A DNA stretch of 53,784 nt from Polaromonas sp. YR568 (GTDB lineage Bacteria; Pseudomonadota; Gammaproteobacteria; Burkholderiales; Burkholderiaceae_C): NCBI GenBank assembly GCA_945878995.1, contig CAMCUN010000020.1, positions 1 through 53,784 of the forward strand, in the 5' to 3' direction. The notes under the pieces were generated by a model. The model worked only from the letters and a program-made list of their open reading frames with translations. It did no database searches and was not told the origin of the DNA. Both the position numbers and the translations under genes were made by a program. This document shows, piece after piece, positions 29,032 through 38,535 of the stretch (the first letter of the stretch is position 1; each line of letters begins with the position of its first letter).

Positions 29032-29059
29032 CGGCGGTTTCAAAACCTTGAAACCACCG
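29032..29059 (-). promoter_or_regulatory. rplM leader hairpin
   Basis: In the mRNA, CGGTGGTTTCAA (29059-29048), loop GGTT, TTGAAACCGCCG (29043-29032): a 12-bp stem with one G-U pair. Located 22 bases upstream of the rplM start codon and without a T-tract. A candidate autogenous control site for L13. Confidence 0.5.
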
Positions 29060-29173
29060 AAACGAGACATCTACTCCACGGTCGGCGCTCCTCTGTTGGG
29101 AGCCTCTTAGGTGGTGTGCACAGGCTTTGCAGCCCATGTCTTCCGGCGGATGCCAAACGCTGAAGAACCAGAG

Positions 29174-29201
29174 AGTATACAAAAACTTCCACTTAAGGCA
29201 A
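29174..29201 (-). promoter_or_regulatory. rplM-rpsI promoter
   Basis: -35 TTGCCT (29201-29196), 16-base spacer, -10 TATACT (29179-29174), giving a predicted start near 29167. The hns gene later in the window has a closely similar TTGCCT-N16-TATCAT. Confidence 0.65.
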
Positions 29202-29246
29202 GCACAAAACGTGTTTCAGGTCTGGCCAGCGGTTAGCATCACGGCC

Positions 29247-30170
29247 ATGTTCAGTTACCGCCACGCCTTTCACGCCGGCAACCATGCGGATGTGCTCAAG
29301 CACACCACGCTGCTGGCCCTGATGACCTACCTCACGCAAAAAGACACGGCGCTCACCGTGATAGACACCCACGCCGGTGCAGGCCTGTACCGGCTGGACG
29401 GGGACTACAGCCAAACCAGCGGGGAAGCCGGGCAAGGCGTGTTGCGCCTGGCCGCGGCCCTGCACAAAGCCGGCGCCAGCGCCGTGGTGGCCCCGGCGCT
29501 GCAAGCCTACCTGGACCTGCTGGCCGGGCTCAACCCGGGCTTTGAGGAGGCGCACGATCCAGCCACACTCTCGGTTTACCCGGGCTCGCCTTACCTGGCC
29601 TCGCGCTTTATGGAAGGTCGCCACAAACTCAAGCTCTATGAGTTGCACCCCACCGACTTCAAGGCGCTGTCGGGCAACATGGCGCAGCTCGAACTCGGCC
29701 GTGCGGTGGCCTGCCAAATGCAAGACGGCTTTGAGGCGCTCAAGCCGCTGCTGCCGCCGCCCTCCCGACGGGCCCTGGTGGTGTGCGACCCCAGCTATGA
29801 AATGAAGAGCGACTACGCCCGCGTGACTGCCGTGATGACGGACGCGGTCAAGCGCTTTGCCACCGGCACCTACGCCGTGTGGTACCCGCTGATTCCCCGG
29901 CCTGAGGCCCACGACCTGCCTAAAAAGCTTAAAACTCTGGCCCAACGCGAAGGCCGCGGCTGGCTGGACGCCACGCTCACCGTCAAGTCCAGCAAGCTGC
30001 TCACCAATGAGCAAGGCGATGTGATCCGGCCTGGGCTGCCGGCCAGCGGCATGTTTGTGATCAACCCACCCTACACCTTGCGAGCCGAGCTCAAGGCGGC
30101 GCTGCCGCAAATGGTGGAGTGGCTGGGCCAGGACCGCAACGCCGGTTTCACGCTGACACACGGCAGCTGA
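29247..30170 (+). CDS. rlmJ: 23S rRNA (adenine(2030)-N6)-methyltransferase RlmJ
   Basis: A 307-residue SAM-dependent rRNA methyltransferase. The N-terminus MFSYRHAFHAGNHADVLKH is diagnostic of RlmJ/YhiR. DTHAGAGLY is the SAM-binding motif. The catalytic motif reads DPSYEMKSDY, where E. coli has DPPY; the second proline is serine. The ATG at 29247 is preferred because upstream in-frame sequence overlaps the rplM promoter. Its stop codon lies within a palindrome (30166-30195) shared with the convergent metF stop. Confidence 0.93.
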   Translation: MFSYRHAFHAGNHADVLKHTTLLALMTYLTQKDTALTVIDTHAGAGLYRLDGDYSQTSGEAGQGVLRLAAALHKAGASAVVAPALQAYLDLLAGLNPGFEEAHDPATLSVYPGSPYLASRFMEGRHKLKLYELHPTDFKALSGNMAQLELGRAVACQMQDGFEALKPLLPPPSRRALVVCDPSYEMKSDYARVTAVMTDAVKRFATGTYAVWYPLIPRPEAHDLPKKLKTLAQREGRGWLDATLTVKSSKLLTNEQGDVIRPGLPASGMFVINPPYTLRAELKAALPQMVEWLGQDRNAGFTLTHGS

Positions 30171-30190
30171 GCCCCAAGCTGGGCGCCAGC

Positions 30191-31024
30191 TCAGCGGTCT
30201 TGCAGGCGGCGAATGATCTCGCCGACCCCGGCCGACTGGTTCATGGTGTAGAAATGCAGCGCGGGCGCGCCGGCCGACAAAAGCTGGTCGCACAGGTCGG
30301 TCACCACGTCCAGGCCAAAAGACTGGATGGAAGCCGTGTCGTCGCCAAAAGCTTGCAGCCGCAAACGGATCCAGCGCGGGATTTCTGCGCCGCAAGCGTC
30401 TGAAAAGCGCAGCAGCTGGCTGGACCCCAAGATGGGCATGATGCCGGGCACCACCGGCACGTCCGCGCCCAGCGCACAAGCATCGTCCACAAAGCGAAAA
30501 TAAGCATCCGAGTTGAAAAAATACTGCGTGATGGCCGAGTTGGCTCCGGCCTTGACCTTCTGGGCAAAGGCCTGCAAATCAGACTCGGGCGACTTTGCTT
30601 GCGGATGCACCTCCGGGTAGGCCGCCACCTCAATGTGAAAGGCGTCGCCCATCTCGGCGCGCACAAAAGCCACCAAATCGCTGGCGTAATGGAACTCGCC
30701 GCCTGCGCCATAACCGCTGGGCAAGTCGCCACGCAAAGCCACCAAGCGCTTGACGCCCATGGCCTGGAGTTGCACCAGATGCTCGCGCACGCGGGCACGG
30801 GTGGCGCCTATGCACGACAAATGCGAGGCTGCCGGCACACCCTCGGCCTGGATCTCGGCCACGGCCGCAAATGTGCCCTCTTGGGTGGAGCCGCCGGCAC
30901 CAAACGTGACCGAGCAAAACTCGGGCTCAAAGGCGTACAACTGCTGACGCACAGCGCGCAGTTTGGCCGCACCTTCGGGCGTTTTAGTGGGGAAAAATTC
31001 AAAACTCAGGGGCAGCAGCTTCAT
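30191..31024 (-). CDS. metF: 5,10-methylenetetrahydrofolate reductase
   Basis: A 277-residue FAD enzyme that makes 5-methyl-THF, the methyl donor for homocysteine remethylation. SFEFFPTKTPEG, CSVTFGAGGST, HLSCIGATRARV and GITQYFF-like SAITQYFFNSDAYFRFV identify it. It has bacterial length, without the regulatory C-domain. Starts 28 bases after the tlyA stop, so the two are probably co-transcribed. Works with ahcY and metK in the same cycle. Confidence 0.97.
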   Translation of the reverse strand: MKLLPLSFEFFPTKTPEGAAKLRAVRQQLYAFEPEFCSVTFGAGGSTQEGTFAAVAEIQAEGVPAASHLSCIGATRARVREHLVQLQAMGVKRLVALRGDLPSGYGAGGEFHYASDLVAFVRAEMGDAFHIEVAAYPEVHPQAKSPESDLQAFAQKVKAGANSAITQYFFNSDAYFRFVDDACALGADVPVVPGIMPILGSSQLLRFSDACGAEIPRWIRLRLQAFGDDTASIQSFGLDVVTDLCDQLLSAGAPALHFYTMNQSAGVGEIIRRLQDR

Positions 31025-31052
31025 GGCGGTGCGTCTCTTTAGGCTTTAAAAA

Positions 31053-32021
31053 TTAACTTTTACTTTTGCTTTTACTGTTGCTCTTGCGCTTGGCAGGACC
31101 GGGCTGGCCGTCATGCGAGGCCTGGCGCTCGTCCTCGTCGGGCAATGGCAGGCGCCGCTCTTGGCGTGGCTGGCGCTTGGGCGCCTGACGAGCTGGCGCC
31201 TCAACCAAGGGCGCCTCATCGTGCTCGGCGCTGAGCTTGCGGGCATGAATGAAAAACTCGCGGTTGCCGTCGCCGCCCTCAATGGGCGAGTCCAACCAGG
31301 CGAGCACTTCCAGGCCCAGCTCGGTGCAGCAGGCGCGCAAGCGTTCTTGCACCAACGTGAACAAGGCCTCGTCTTTGACAATGCCGCCCTTGCCCACTTG
31401 GCCGGGCTGCAGTTCAAACTGAGGCTTGACCAGCAGCAGCGCCTGGCCGCCCACCTTGAGCAGCCGCGCCATGGCAGGCAGCACCAAGGTCAGCGAAATA
31501 AACGACAAATCGGCCGTGAGCACGTCGAACAGGGCGTGATCCGGCTCGGCTTCACCCTCCAGGCTCACAAGCTCGTCATGATGGTCCCAAAACTCGTCCA
31601 CGCTCAGTGAGCGGGCGTTGACGGCTTCGATGGCCACCACACGCGGGTTGTCCCGCAAGCTGGCGTGCAACTGGCCGTGACCCACATCAATGCCCACCAC
31701 CCCAGCCGCGCCGTGCTGGAGCAGGCAATCGGTAAAGCCCCCCGTCGATTGCCCCAGGTCTAAGCAGCGGCTGTCAGCCACTTGAAGGCCGGTGGCTTTC
31801 AATGCGCCTTCGAGCTTGAGGCCGCCGCGAGAGGAGTACTTGGCTTCGGCCGTGTCAGTGAGCTGCAGTTCGGCAGACGTGGGCACCTCGTCACCATTTT
31901 TGGCGACTTTTTTCCAAGGCAAATCCCCCTCGCGCCAGAGCAGGCCGGAGGCAATCAGGCGCTGGGCCTGCGAGCGGGTGGCGGCGTGACCGCGTTCAAC
32001 AAGGAGTAAGTCTGCGCGCAT
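31053..32021 (-). CDS. tlyA: TlyA-family rRNA methyltransferase (S4 plus FtsJ-like domain)
   Basis: A 322-residue protein with an N-terminal S4 RNA-binding domain (about 1-60; RADLLLVERGHAATRSQAQRLI) and an FtsJ-type SAM methyltransferase domain (CLDLGQSTGGFTDCLLQHGA, then ADLSFISLTLVLPA and LVKPQFE). In other bacteria TlyA 2'-O-methylates rRNA. The C-terminus is extended by about 60 low-complexity residues ending in alternating Lys/Ser (KSNSKSKSKS), encoded by a near-perfect 6-base repeat. Its start lies only 22 bases from the end of a MITE-like element, so its promoter may be inside or beyond that element. Confidence 0.9.
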   Translation of the reverse strand: MRADLLLVERGHAATRSQAQRLIASGLLWREGDLPWKKVAKNGDEVPTSAELQLTDTAEAKYSSRGGLKLEGALKATGLQVADSRCLDLGQSTGGFTDCLLQHGAAGVVGIDVGHGQLHASLRDNPRVVAIEAVNARSLSVDEFWDHHDELVSLEGEAEPDHALFDVLTADLSFISLTLVLPAMARLLKVGGQALLLVKPQFELQPGQVGKGGIVKDEALFTLVQERLRACCTELGLEVLAWLDSPIEGGDGNREFFIHARKLSAEHDEAPLVEAPARQAPKRQPRQERRLPLPDEDERQASHDGQPGPAKRKSNSKSKSKS

Positions 32022-32042
32022 ATGGAATTGTTTGACCCATTG

Positions 32043-32281
32043 AACCTAAACCCGGCAGTTGGCCGCTTGCTTGCGCTTGAAACACTTGATGAATCAAACA
32101 CTTGCGCTCACGACGGCTTTCACCTCATGGGTGAAAGCGCTGCACGGCCGCAGGTCTGCCGCTTCAGGCCTCTGGCGTTGTTGCTCGCACCCCCCGGACA
32201 GGCAGTCCGGGGGGCACTCGCGCCTAGCCAGGGACCTGCTTCGTCAGCCCCTCGGCCGCGCCCAACTGCCGGATTTAGGTT
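32043..32281. mobile_element. MITE-like element with 20-bp terminal inverted repeats
   Basis: AACCTAAACCCGGCAGTTGG (32043-32062) is repeated inverted at 32262-32281 with one mismatch (19/20). Inside are two strong hairpins: GCTTTCACC/GGTGAAAGC (32116-32138) and a perfect 10-bp CCCCCCGGAC/GTCCGGGGGG (32190-32214). There is no credible coding sequence. At 239 bp, with no transposase, it looks like a non-autonomous element. No clear target-site duplication was seen. It fills most of the tlyA-ahcY gap. Confidence 0.6.
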
Positions 32282-32282
32282 G

Positions 32283-32332
32283 AAAAGGGCCAGGCGCAAG
32301 CAAGCGCTAGGCGCTGCTTGATGGCCTGGCCC
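32283..32332 (-). terminator. Probable ahcY terminator
   Basis: On the minus strand the arms GGGCCAGG (32332-32325) and CCTGGCCC (32294-32287) enclose an inner imperfect stem (AAGCAGCGC / GCGCTTGCTT) and are followed by TTTT. It lies 26 bases after the ahcY stop and abuts the MITE-like element. Confidence 0.65.
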
Positions 32333-32357
32333 GCCTCAGCGGGGAGACTTCAGCCCA

Positions 32358-33794
<1,437 letters not shown>

Positions 33795-33914
33795 CAGACT
33801 TTTCTCCAAATAAAAGAATAAGCAAGACCCACATGGGCCACCGCCAGGGGACGAAAACGCTTGGGCTGGGAGAGGGGACTCACCCGGCGCATCAAGCACT
33901 GGTCCAGTGCTGGC

Positions 33915-33991
33915 GGGTGAGCGTCGTTGCAAAAAAAGGGTTTCTGAGCCTAGACCACACAGACGGTGGGTTGCAACGCTCCTCAGGAACC
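33915..33991 (-). promoter_or_regulatory. SAH riboswitch of ahcY
   Basis: Begins exactly at the predicted transcription start. P1: GGTTCCTGAG (33991-33982) pairs with CTCAGAAACC (33948-33939), 9 of 10. The pseudoknot helix forms between GAGCG and TTGC (33981-33973) and GCAA/CGCTC (33930-33919). The conserved GAGGAGCG-UGCAAC core, the GGCTC block and the ACGCTCACCC end are all in order. SAH binding normally turns ahcY on. Downstream, CGGGTGAG (33886-33879) is complementary to CTCACCCG (33921-33914) and could form the ligand-free alternative. Confidence 0.92.
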
Positions 33992-33997
33992 GACGGC

Positions 33998-34003
33998 ATT
34001 GTA
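33998..34003 (-). promoter_or_regulatory. -10 box of the ahcY promoter
   Basis: TACAAT on the minus strand, ending 7 bases before the first riboswitch nucleotide. No good -35 hexamer is seen at 16-18 bp (CAGCGG at 17 bp), so the promoter may rely on an activator or upstream contacts. Confidence 0.5.
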
Positions 34004-34046
34004 GCCACTGCCGGCGGCCGCCGCTGAGGAGGGGCTTGTCGCCAGC

Positions 34047-34895
34047 TCAGAGCTTGAAGGGCACCACCAGCTGCTGCTGCTCGCCCAAGCCCTCAATGCC
34101 CAGGCGCATGACATCGCCCTTTTTGAGGTAAAAGGGCGGCTTGGCGCCCATGCCCACACCGGGAGGGGTGCCGGTGGTGATCACGTCGCCGGGCTCCAGG
34201 GTCATGAACTGGCTGACGTAGCTGATGATTTTGGCCACGCCAAAAATCATGGTGCGGGTGTTGCCCGCCTGCATGCGGCGGCCGTTGACCTCCAACCACA
34301 TGTCCAGCTTTTGCGGGTTGGGCACCTCGTCGCGCGTGACCAACCAGGGGCCTATGGGGCCGAAGGTGTCGCAGCACTTGCCCTTGTCCCAGGTGCCGCC
34401 GCGCTCGATTTGGTATTCGCGCTCGCTCACGTCATTGACCACGCAGTAACCGGCCACATGGTCCAGCGCCGACTTTTGTGACACGTAGCGTGCGCGCGTG
34501 CCAATCACAATGCCCAACTCTGCCTCCCAGTCGGACTTGACCGAGCCTTTGGGCAGCATGACGGCGTCGTCAGGCCCTTGCATGCAGCTGGTGGCCTTCA
34601 TGAAAATGATGGGCTCCTTGGGGATGGGCAGGCCCGCTTCGGCGGCGTGGTCGGCGTAGTTCAGGCCAATGGCCACAAACTTGCCGGTGCCGGTGACGGG
34701 GCAGCCCAGGCGGGGCTTGCCGCGCACCAAGGGCAAGGTGTCGGTCTTGATTTTGCGCAGCTTGGCCAGCGCCGCGTCGCTGAGCTGGCCGGGGCCAATG
34801 TCGGCGACCACGCCGCTCAAATCGCGCAGCTTGCCTGCGGCATCCATCAAGCCGGGCTTTTCTTTGCCAGGCTTTCCATAACGAACGAGTTTCAT
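34047..34895 (-). CDS. Fumarylacetoacetate hydrolase (FAH) family protein
   Basis: A 282-residue metal-dependent hydrolase or lyase of the FAH fold. GLNYADHAAEAGLPIP and PIIFMKATSCMQGPDD are typical of the group that includes ureidoglycolate lyase-like proteins and 2,4-diketo-3-deoxy-L-fuconate hydrolases. The ExE metal ligands are in DWEAELGIVIG. NDVSEREYQIERGGTWDKGK and TTGTPPGVG complete the signature. The substrate cannot be told from sequence or neighbours (ahcY on one side, slmA on the other). The ATG is normal. Confidence 0.9.
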   Translation of the reverse strand: MKLVRYGKPGKEKPGLMDAAGKLRDLSGVVADIGPGQLSDAALAKLRKIKTDTLPLVRGKPRLGCPVTGTGKFVAIGLNYADHAAEAGLPIPKEPIIFMKATSCMQGPDDAVMLPKGSVKSDWEAELGIVIGTRARYVSQKSALDHVAGYCVVNDVSEREYQIERGGTWDKGKCCDTFGPIGPWLVTRDEVPNPQKLDMWLEVNGRRMQAGNTRTMIFGVAKIISYVSQFMTLEPGDVITTGTPPGVGMGAKPPFYLKKGDVMRLGIEGLGEQQQLVVPFKL

Positions 34896-34928
34896 CTCCA
34901 GAACCTTTCTAGTGGGGGAAAACGGGGG

Positions 34929-34956
34929 GCATCAGCCCAGCATCAGCCCAGCATCA
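34929..34956. repeat. 11-bp tandem repeat at the slmA 3' end
   Basis: GCATCAGCCCA occurs twice in tandem (34929-34939, 34940-34950), followed by a partial GCATCA. It spans the slmA stop codon; each unit carries the same TGA, so slippage would not change the protein end. Confidence 0.7.
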
Positions 34957-35572
34957 AAGCCAAACTCTGGCCCAGGTGCTCTGAGGGCAGGCGCTTAAAA
35001 CCTGAGCGGGCATAGCGCTGCAAGCGGCCGAGCACAAAAGCCTGCAGCAAGGAGGCGCGCACCGCAGGGTCTATGGCCTGGGGGCCAGCGGCGGCAGGCA
35101 GCTCGCGCAGGGATTGGCGAAATGCGGCTTCGAGCTTGTCAAAGAAAAAGTTCATGCGCTCTTGCAGGCGCTCGTGCTCAAAAACCAAGGCGTCACCCAC
35201 CATCACGCGGGTCATGCCGGGGTTTTTCTCGGCGAATTGCAAGAGCAAATGCACCAAACCCTGCACGCGAGCGAGGGGGTCGCTCTCGCGCTCTTGGACT
35301 TGGTTGACCAGCGAAAACACAGCCTGCTCGATGAAGTCGATCAAGCCCTCGAACATCTGCGCCTTGCTGGCAAAGTGGCGGTAGAGCGCGGCCTCGCTGA
35401 CTTCGAGCCTGGCGGCCAAGGCGGCGGTGGTGATGCGCTCGGCGCCGGGCTGCTCGAGCATGCGCGCCAGCGTCTGCAAAATTTGCATGCGCCGCTCGCC
35501 CGGCTTGGGCCGCTTGCGCGGCTCAGGGTCGGCCGGGGTGTGGGCGCTCAGCGCAGGGTCCAACTCAGGCAT
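34943..35572 (-). CDS. slmA: Nucleoid occlusion factor SlmA (TetR family)
   Basis: A 209-residue TetR-type DNA-binding protein. The helix-turn-helix is at about 45-68 (TTAALAARLEVSEAALYRHFASKAQM). The body (FSLVNQVQERES, LVFEHERLQERMNFFFDKLE) matches SlmA, which blocks FtsZ ring assembly over the chromosome. A Pro-rich N-terminal tail of about 25 residues is common in betaproteobacterial homologues. Lies downstream of argB with a 47-base gap, an order conserved in relatives, which supports the SlmA call over a generic TetR regulator. Confidence 0.85.
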   Translation of the reverse strand: MPELDPALSAHTPADPEPRKRPKPGERRMQILQTLARMLEQPGAERITTAALAARLEVSEAALYRHFASKAQMFEGLIDFIEQAVFSLVNQVQERESDPLARVQGLVHLLLQFAEKNPGMTRVMVGDALVFEHERLQERMNFFFDKLEAAFRQSLRELPAAAGPQAIDPAVRASLLQAFVLGRLQRYARSGFKRLPSEHLGQSLALMLG

Positions 35573-35619
35573 GGATGTCAGGGTGAGCGCCAGGCAAGAA
35601 CGCGTGCAAGGGTCCAGGC

Positions 35620-36522
35620 TCAGTGCGAATGAATCATGGTGCCGTAGGCCTGGTCGGTCAGGATCTCCAGCAGCATGGCGTGGGGCACGCGGCCGTCGAC
35701 CACATGCACGGCTTTGACGCCGCTCTTGGCCGCGTCAATCGCACCAGCCAACTTGGGCAGCATGCCCCCGCTGATGGTGCCGTCGGCCACGAGTTCATCA
35801 ATTTGGTGGGGGGTCAAGTCGGTGATCAGCTCGCCGGCCTTGTTCAACACGCCCTTGATGTTGGTGAGCATGACCAGCTTTTCAGCCTGCAACACGGTGG
35901 CCAGCTTGGCAGCGACCACGTCAGCATTGATGTTGTAGCTCTCGTTGTTCTCACCAAAGCCGATGGGGCTGATCACGGGAATGAATTGGTCGTCTTGCAG
36001 GGCGCGCACCACAGACGGGTCTATCTGAACAATCTCCCCGACCTGGCCGACATCGTGCTCCACGCTGGGGTCCAGGGTGTCCAGCAGCCTGAGCTTGCGC
36101 GCGCGGATCATGCCGCCGTCGCGGCCCGTCAGGCCCACGGCCTTGCCGCCGGCCTGGTTGATCAGGCCCACGATGTCTTGCTGCACCTCACCACCGAGCA
36201 CCCACTCGACCACTTCCATGGTCTCGGCATCGGTCACCCGCATGCCTTGGACAAACTCGCCTTTTTTGCCCAGGCGCTTGAGCGCGGTTTCAATTTGCGG
36301 CCCGCCCCCGTGCACCACCACCGGGTTCATGCCCACCAGTTTGAGCAGCACCACGTCTTCGGCAAAGTCGGCCTGCAAAGCGGGGTCCGTCATGGCGTTG
36401 CCGCCGTACTTGATGACCAGGGTCTTGCCGTGAAAGCGGCGAATGTAGGGCAGCGCTTGGGCCAGAATTTCGGCTTTGTCGCGCGCGGCAATGTGGGAGA
36501 GGTCGGGGGCGTCAGGGCTCAT
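35620..36522 (-). CDS. argB: Acetylglutamate kinase
   Basis: Second enzyme of arginine synthesis; 300 residues. The ATP site KYGGNA is at 38-43, [15 protein letters not shown] begins at 71, and the substrate segments [15 protein letters not shown] and [12 protein letters not shown] are conserved. The ATG at 36522 ([20 protein letters not shown]) is preferred. The frame stays open upstream through the hns gene, but that part is low-complexity Arg/Ser/Pro shadow sequence. Confidence 0.97.
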   Translation of the reverse strand: MSPDAPDLSHIAARDKAEILAQALPYIRRFHGKTLVIKYGGNAMTDPALQADFAEDVVLLKLVGMNPVVVHGGGPQIETALKRLGKKGEFVQGMRVTDAETMEVVEWVLGGEVQQDIVGLINQAGGKAVGLTGRDGGMIRARKLRLLDTLDPSVEHDVGQVGEIVQIDPSVVRALQDDQFIPVISPIGFGENNESYNINADVVAAKLATVLQAEKLVMLTNIKGVLNKAGELITDLTPHQIDELVADGTISGGMLPKLAGAIDAAKSGVKAVHVVDGRVPHAMLLEILTDQAYGTMIHSH

Positions 36523-36595
36523 GAAGAAAAAATCAGCAAAAGGACAAAAAGACCAAGCGCCTGATTGTGCAGCACCAACCCGGCGCCCCGCGACT

Positions 36596-36964
36596 TCAGG
36601 CCTGGATGGCGAATTCCTCTTTGCTTCGACCTTGCGCGACCAAGGCCGCCAGCCAGCGGGGCATGAGGCCGCGGCCGGTCCAGGTTTCGCCGTTGGGGCC
36701 GCGGAACTTGGGCGTGACGATGGAGCCTTTGGCGGCCGAGCGTTTGGCCTTGACGGCCGGGCTGACGACGGTCTTGGCGCGGCGAGAGGGCTTGGTCTTG
36801 GCCGCTTTGCGCTTGCCCGTGCCCAGGTCTTTGACGGTGATGCCAAAGGCCTGCATCTTGGCCAAAATGTCTTGCACTGTGGCATCGAACTCACGGGAGC
36901 GGATGTCGGAGGCTTGCTTTTGCAACTTTTCAATTTGCTGCTGAATATCAATCAAATTACCCAT
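36596..36964 (-). CDS. H-NS family nucleoid protein
   Basis: A 122-residue H-NS/MvaT-like protein. The N-terminal coiled-coil dimerisation region (about 1-45, [17 protein letters not shown]) is followed by a Lys/Arg/Ala linker (about 50-80). The C-terminal DNA-binding motif [20 protein letters not shown] contains the GxxWTGRG core of Burkholderia Bv3F-type H-NS. Such proteins silence AT-rich DNA; one AT-rich island lies at 41076-41205. Preceded by an AAGGAG ribosome-binding site and its own promoter. Confidence 0.93.
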   Translation of the reverse strand: MGNLIDIQQQIEKLQKQASDIRSREFDATVQDILAKMQAFGITVKDLGTGKRKAAKTKPSRRAKTVVSPAVKAKRSAAKGSIVTPKFRGPNGETWTGRGLMPRWLAALVAQGRSKEEFAIQA

Positions 36965-37016
36965 GAAAGCTCCTTAAGGCAATGAAGAAATAGATTTATT
37001 AGGACTTGGCAGACCA

Positions 37017-37044
37017 ATGATAAAGGCATTTTTGACCAAGGCAA
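37017..37044 (-). promoter_or_regulatory. Promoter of the H-NS gene
   Basis: -35 TTGCCT (37044-37039), 16-base spacer, -10 TATCAT (37022-37017), with a predicted start near 37010 and a leader of about 46 bases in an AT-rich stretch that could allow autoregulation. Confidence 0.55.
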
Positions 37045-37089
37045 ATATTATTTACGCCCTACCCACTGCCCGAACTCAAAAAATCAGCC

Positions 37090-37635
37090 TCATGAAAAGT
37101 ACTCAGCCTGATGAAAGGGCAAGCCAGCCGCATCTTTGGCAGACAAGCGCGGCGCGACAATGACAGGCCAATCAATACCCAGCTGTGGGTCGTTCCAGGC
37201 CACACAGCGTTCATGCTCGGGTGCGTAGTAATCGGTGGTTTTATAAAGAAAGTCGGCCGACTCGCTGAGCACCATAAACCCATGGGCAAACCCGGGTGGA
37301 ATCCAGAGTTGGCGGTGCTCGTCTTCTGACAACTCCATACCCACCCAACGGCCAAAGGTGGCGGCACTGCGCCTGAGGTCCACCGCCACGTCAAACACCC
37401 GCCCGCGCACCACGCGAACCAACTTACCCTGGGGCTGCTCAATTTGATAATGCAGCCCGCGCAGCACCCCTTGGCTGCTGCGGCTGTGGTTGTCTTGTAC
37501 AAACTCTAAATTCAGGCCAGAGGCTTCTTGAAAAGCGCGCTGGTTGAAGCTCTCAAAGAAAAATCCCCGGGCATCGCCAAACACCCGCGGCTCTATGAGC
37601 AGCACCTCGGGAATGGCTGTGGGCGTGACTTTCAT
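37090..37635 (-). CDS. rfbC: dTDP-4-dehydrorhamnose 3,5-epimerase
   Basis: Third step of dTDP-L-rhamnose synthesis; 181 residues, exactly the family norm from the ATG at 37635. Cupin fold with the catalytic histidine H62 in LRGLHYQ, then GKLVRVVRGRVFDVAVDLR and IPPGFAHGFMVLS. A TTG at 37641 would overlap the rfbA stop. Last gene of rmlBDAC. Confidence 0.97.
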   Translation of the reverse strand: MKVTPTAIPEVLLIEPRVFGDARGFFFESFNQRAFQEASGLNLEFVQDNHSRSSQGVLRGLHYQIEQPQGKLVRVVRGRVFDVAVDLRRSAATFGRWVGMELSEDEHRQLWIPPGFAHGFMVLSESADFLYKTTDYYAPEHERCVAWNDPQLGIDWPVIVAPRLSAKDAAGLPFHQAEYFS

Positions 37636-37637
37636 GC

Positions 37638-38525
37638 TCAAAACACCCGGTTTTCAAGAATTTGCTTGAGGTAACGGCCATAGCCGTTTTTGAGCATGGG
37701 TTGGGCCAATTGTTCAAGTTGCTCGGCCGTGATGTACTGCTTGCGAAAGGCAATTTCCTCGGGACAAGCGATCTTCAAGCCCTGCCGGTGCTCAATGGTG
37801 GCAATGAACTGCCCGGCCTCCATCAAAGACTCGTGCGTGCCCGTGTCCAACCAAGCCATGCCCCGGCCCATGAGTTCCACCGTCAACTCGCCACGCTCCA
37901 GGTAGATTCGATTGACATCGGTGATTTCCAACTCACCCCGGGCCGAGGGTTTGATGTCGGCGGCAATGTCCAGCACCTGTTGGTCGTAAAAATAAAGCCC
38001 GGTGACCGCGTAATTGGATTTGGGCGCCGCAGGTTTTTCCTCAATGCTGACTGCACGGCGCTGCGCGTCAAACTCCACCACGCCATAACGCTCGGGGTCA
38101 TTCACATGGTAGGCAAACACCGTGGCGCCGCTGCTGCGCGCATGGCTGGCGCGCAACTGCGATTCGAGATCATGGCCGTAGAAAATGTTGTCGCCCAGTA
38201 TTAAAGCCGAGGGCGAATCGCCCACAAAATGCCGGCCAATGACAAAAGCTTGGGCCAAACCATCGGGGCTGGGCTGCACCGCATAACTCAGGGCCAAACC
38301 CCATTGGCTGCCGTCGCCAAGCAACTCTTGAAAGCGGGGCGTTTCTTGCGGGGTAGAGATGATCAATATCTCTCTGATACCCGCCAGCATCAGCGTGGTC
38401 AGCGGGTAGTAAATCATGGGCTTGTCGTAGACCGGCAGCAATTGCTTGGAGACCGCCATGGTGACCGGGTACAAACGCGTACCCGAGCCGCCTGCCAAGA
38501 TGATGCCTTTGCGTGAGGTGCTCAT
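37638..38525 (-). CDS. rfbA: Glucose-1-phosphate thymidylyltransferase
   Basis: First step of dTDP-L-rhamnose synthesis, making dTDP-glucose; 295 residues. The nucleotide-binding signature is [16 protein letters not shown]; then [20 protein letters not shown] and [11 protein letters not shown] are typical RmlA blocks. Lies third in the rmlBDAC operon, 10 bases after rfbD, 2 bases before rfbC. Confidence 0.98.
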   Translation of the reverse strand: MSTSRKGIILAGGSGTRLYPVTMAVSKQLLPVYDKPMIYYPLTTLMLAGIREILIISTPQETPRFQELLGDGSQWGLALSYAVQPSPDGLAQAFVIGRHFVGDSPSALILGDNIFYGHDLESQLRASHARSSGATVFAYHVNDPERYGVVEFDAQRRAVSIEEKPAAPKSNYAVTGLYFYDQQVLDIAADIKPSARGELEITDVNRIYLERGELTVELMGRGMAWLDTGTHESLMEAGQFIATIEHRQGLKIACPEEIAFRKQYITAEQLEQLAQPMLKNGYGRYLKQILENRVF

Positions 38526-38535
38526 ATATTTTTAA

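Noticed and set aside
32022..32321. Possible 99-residue plus-strand protein between tlyA and ahcY
   Set aside because: It covers the terminal repeats and hairpins of the MITE-like element and has no ribosome-binding site or recognisable sequence.
33795..33932. N-terminal extension of ahcY
   Set aside because: It would run into the SAH riboswitch and lacks a ribosome-binding site. The ATG at 33794 has a good one and matches known AhcY starts.
36523..36951. N-terminal extension of argB through the hns gene
   Set aside because: The added 143 residues are Arg/Ser/Pro-rich and antiparallel in character to no known domain. hns in another frame of the same strand is clearly real.
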